NCBI GenBank assembly: GCA_003175865.1
Contig: PSRF01000211.1
Span: forward strand, 1-6,451
DNA: 6,451 nucleotides
Source of the DNA: Blastocatellia bacterium
GTDB taxonomy: Bacteria; Acidobacteriota; Blastocatellia; Pyrinomonadales; Pyrinomonadaceae
Direction of reading: 5' to 3'
A program made the translations under genes and the position numbers. The first letter of the stretch is position 1, and each line of letters starts with the position of its first letter. Of this stretch, positions 5,338 through 6,451 are shown piece after piece. Below the pieces are notes generated by a model. That model ran no database searches. It was not told the DNA's origin and was given only the letters and a program-made list of their open reading frames with translations.

Positions 5338-6450
5338 TTATCGGATGATTTGTCTCAGTCGCTCGCTTAACTCGTCGTCACTTTTCATTAGCAACTGAGC
5401 CGCAGACTCTTCCCACCCGAAAAGCACTCGCCGATAAAGGAGAATCTCCTCGAGGTTGTTTAAGACCTCGAGACACTTGCTTAATAAGCTCGGCATGAGA
5501 AATGAAAGGCGCACAAACGTTTTGCTTTCAGCGCCGTCTATTTGAAAGCAGGTCATCCCGGGCCCGCAGCTTAGTGAGATGCGTAGTCGGCTGACGGTCT
5601 TTCGAGGAACGCTGACCCAGCCCACGCCGAAAAGCGCTGCGGCGGCAAGTCCAGCGGCGCTCGACGCAACCGCTTTCGTGGCAGCTCCGCTACGCGGTAG
5701 ATCGAAATCACCTACAACAAGATTCGGGTGTTGACTGACATTCCTGGGCGAGCCGACTAGTCGTGAGATCGCCTCCTGTAGATCGCCCAGTGGCAGTGGG
5801 CTAATCCACCATCCACTCGCCATCCCACGGCCGAACAACGAATTTCGGCTCTGAAGAATGATGCGTGTAATCAGATTGCTTGACGCCTCGAACGACAGCG
5901 TGTTTCGACGAAAACTGGTAACGACCACCAACATCATCTGTTCGCAAGCTGGCCCAAGGAGCGCAGCATTTGTGCTGGCCCAGCTATCGTTCATTAAATC
6001 CGACGGGGTAGGTGTAGGAATAGGATTGGCTTGTGGTGTTCGAGTACCAGCTGGCCTTTCGCACAATTCACGCAAGTACGGAATGACTTGTCGCGAGAGC
6101 GTTCCAATCTTAATTTCGATTGGCCCACTTGTTTTCTGCAACCTGACTGTGGGGATACCAAAACTGCTGCCTTCGCTTACGCTCACGATTTCTTCCAGGC
6201 CCGATTGAAAGAACGACCGCCCATGCCTGCCTGTGATTTGACGATCCGTCAGCATAAAAAATTCTTCGAACTCGCGGTTTCGCGAGTTGTCACCAACAGC
6301 GACGACACGTTCACCGATCGTATGGTCCAAGCCAACACCGCTGGCGGCAATGCCTTTTTGAATTATTTCAAGCGTAAGCTTTTCTCCGATCAGTACTAGA
6401 CCGCCGAAGTGTTTTTCCACTTGCGACTGGAATGTGGCGCTATCAGTCAT
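5338..6450 (-). CDS. Two-part protein of unknown function with possible PH-like N-terminal domain
   Basis: I do not recognise this 370-residue protein. The first Met (6450) lies one base from the window edge, so the true start could be further upstream. Residues about 45-130 (EEFFMLTDRQITGRHG, then LEEIVSVSEGS, then IEIKIGTLSRQVIPYLREL) have the strand-strand-helix rhythm of bacterial PH-like domains, where 'LTDxRI' and 'I.sV' are typical; this is a weak, by-eye match. Residues 134-150 are a Pro/Thr linker (PIPTPTPSD). The second half starts with several beta strands and holds one small Ala-rich hydrophobic segment (about 259-282, AVASSAAGLAAAALFGVGWV) that may be buried or membrane-associated. 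A third region (about 285-345, SRLRISLSCGPGMTCFQIDG onward) again looks like beta strands closed by a helix (LSKCLEVLNNLEEILLYRR). No signal peptide and no catalytic motif are seen. Gene prediction itself is solid: one long frame ending in TAA, with no equal competitor. Confidence 0.7.
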   Translation of the reverse strand: MTDSATFQSQVEKHFGGLVLIGEKLTLEIIQKGIAASGVGLDHTIGERVVAVGDNSRNREFEEFFMLTDRQITGRHGRSFFQSGLEEIVSVSEGSSFGIPTVRLQKTSGPIEIKIGTLSRQVIPYLRELCERPAGTRTPQANPIPTPTPSDLMNDSWASTNAALLGPACEQMMLVVVTSFRRNTLSFEASSNLITRIILQSRNSLFGRGMASGWWISPLPLGDLQEAISRLVGSPRNVSQHPNLVVGDFDLPRSGAATKAVASSAAGLAAAALFGVGWVSVPRKTVSRLRISLSCGPGMTCFQIDGAESKTFVRLSFLMPSLLSKCLEVLNNLEEILLYRRVLFGWEESAAQLLMKSDDELSERLRQIIR

Positions 6451-6451
6451 C

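Noticed and set aside
5858..6399. Plus-strand open frames of 116 and 122 codons
   Set aside because: Both are antisense to the 370-aa gene, overlap each other in different frames, and show no domain, signal or ribosome site.

Overview
The window reads as a chromosomal segment of a Gram-negative-type environmental bacterium. The best guess is Acidobacteriota, class Blastocatellia. That guess rests on three things recalled from family knowledge, not on any search: (i) a secreted protein with the GGGGTSTGG...LDGTIG...SGGYWNV module and a C-terminal 'AEDVRPVPNFNFTQVVFRLPDNL' style domain, a combination I associate with that class; (ii) a GC-rich hairpin repeat (GGGRCGG..CTCCGTGGCCGCCC) in an intergenic gap; (iii) several Sec-secreted enzymes on moderate-GC DNA. 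No tRNA, rRNA, CRISPR array, transposase or phage gene was seen.

Layout from left to right. Positions 1-1177 (minus) hold a long partial gene that runs off the left edge: a secreted TPR protein whose C-terminal part enters a polysaccharide export (Wza-type) domain. A 240-bp divergent gap with candidate promoters on both strands separates it from two plus-strand genes for secreted enzymes: a compact GH20-type glycoside hydrolase (1418-2434) and a class C beta-lactamase-fold serine hydrolase (2587-4023). A 346-bp convergent gap (4024-4369) carries a striking palindromic element: a perfect 43-bp inverted repeat with a third, diverged copy of the unit inside its loop. Two minus-strand genes follow: a 275-aa secreted or anchored protein with a Pro/Ser/Thr linker (4370-5197) and a 370-aa protein of unknown function that starts at the right edge (5338-6450). 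Between these two lies a pair of inverted GC-rich hairpin repeats.

How the genes may work together is inference. Exopolysaccharide export, an N-acetylhexosaminidase-like enzyme and a penicillin-binding-like hydrolase all concern the cell surface and its glycans, but the spacing (gaps of 140-346 bp, mixed strands) does not show one operon. I did not find a convincing new defence or mobile system. The most unusual signal is the palindromic element at 4120-4272; second is the unassigned 370-aa protein.
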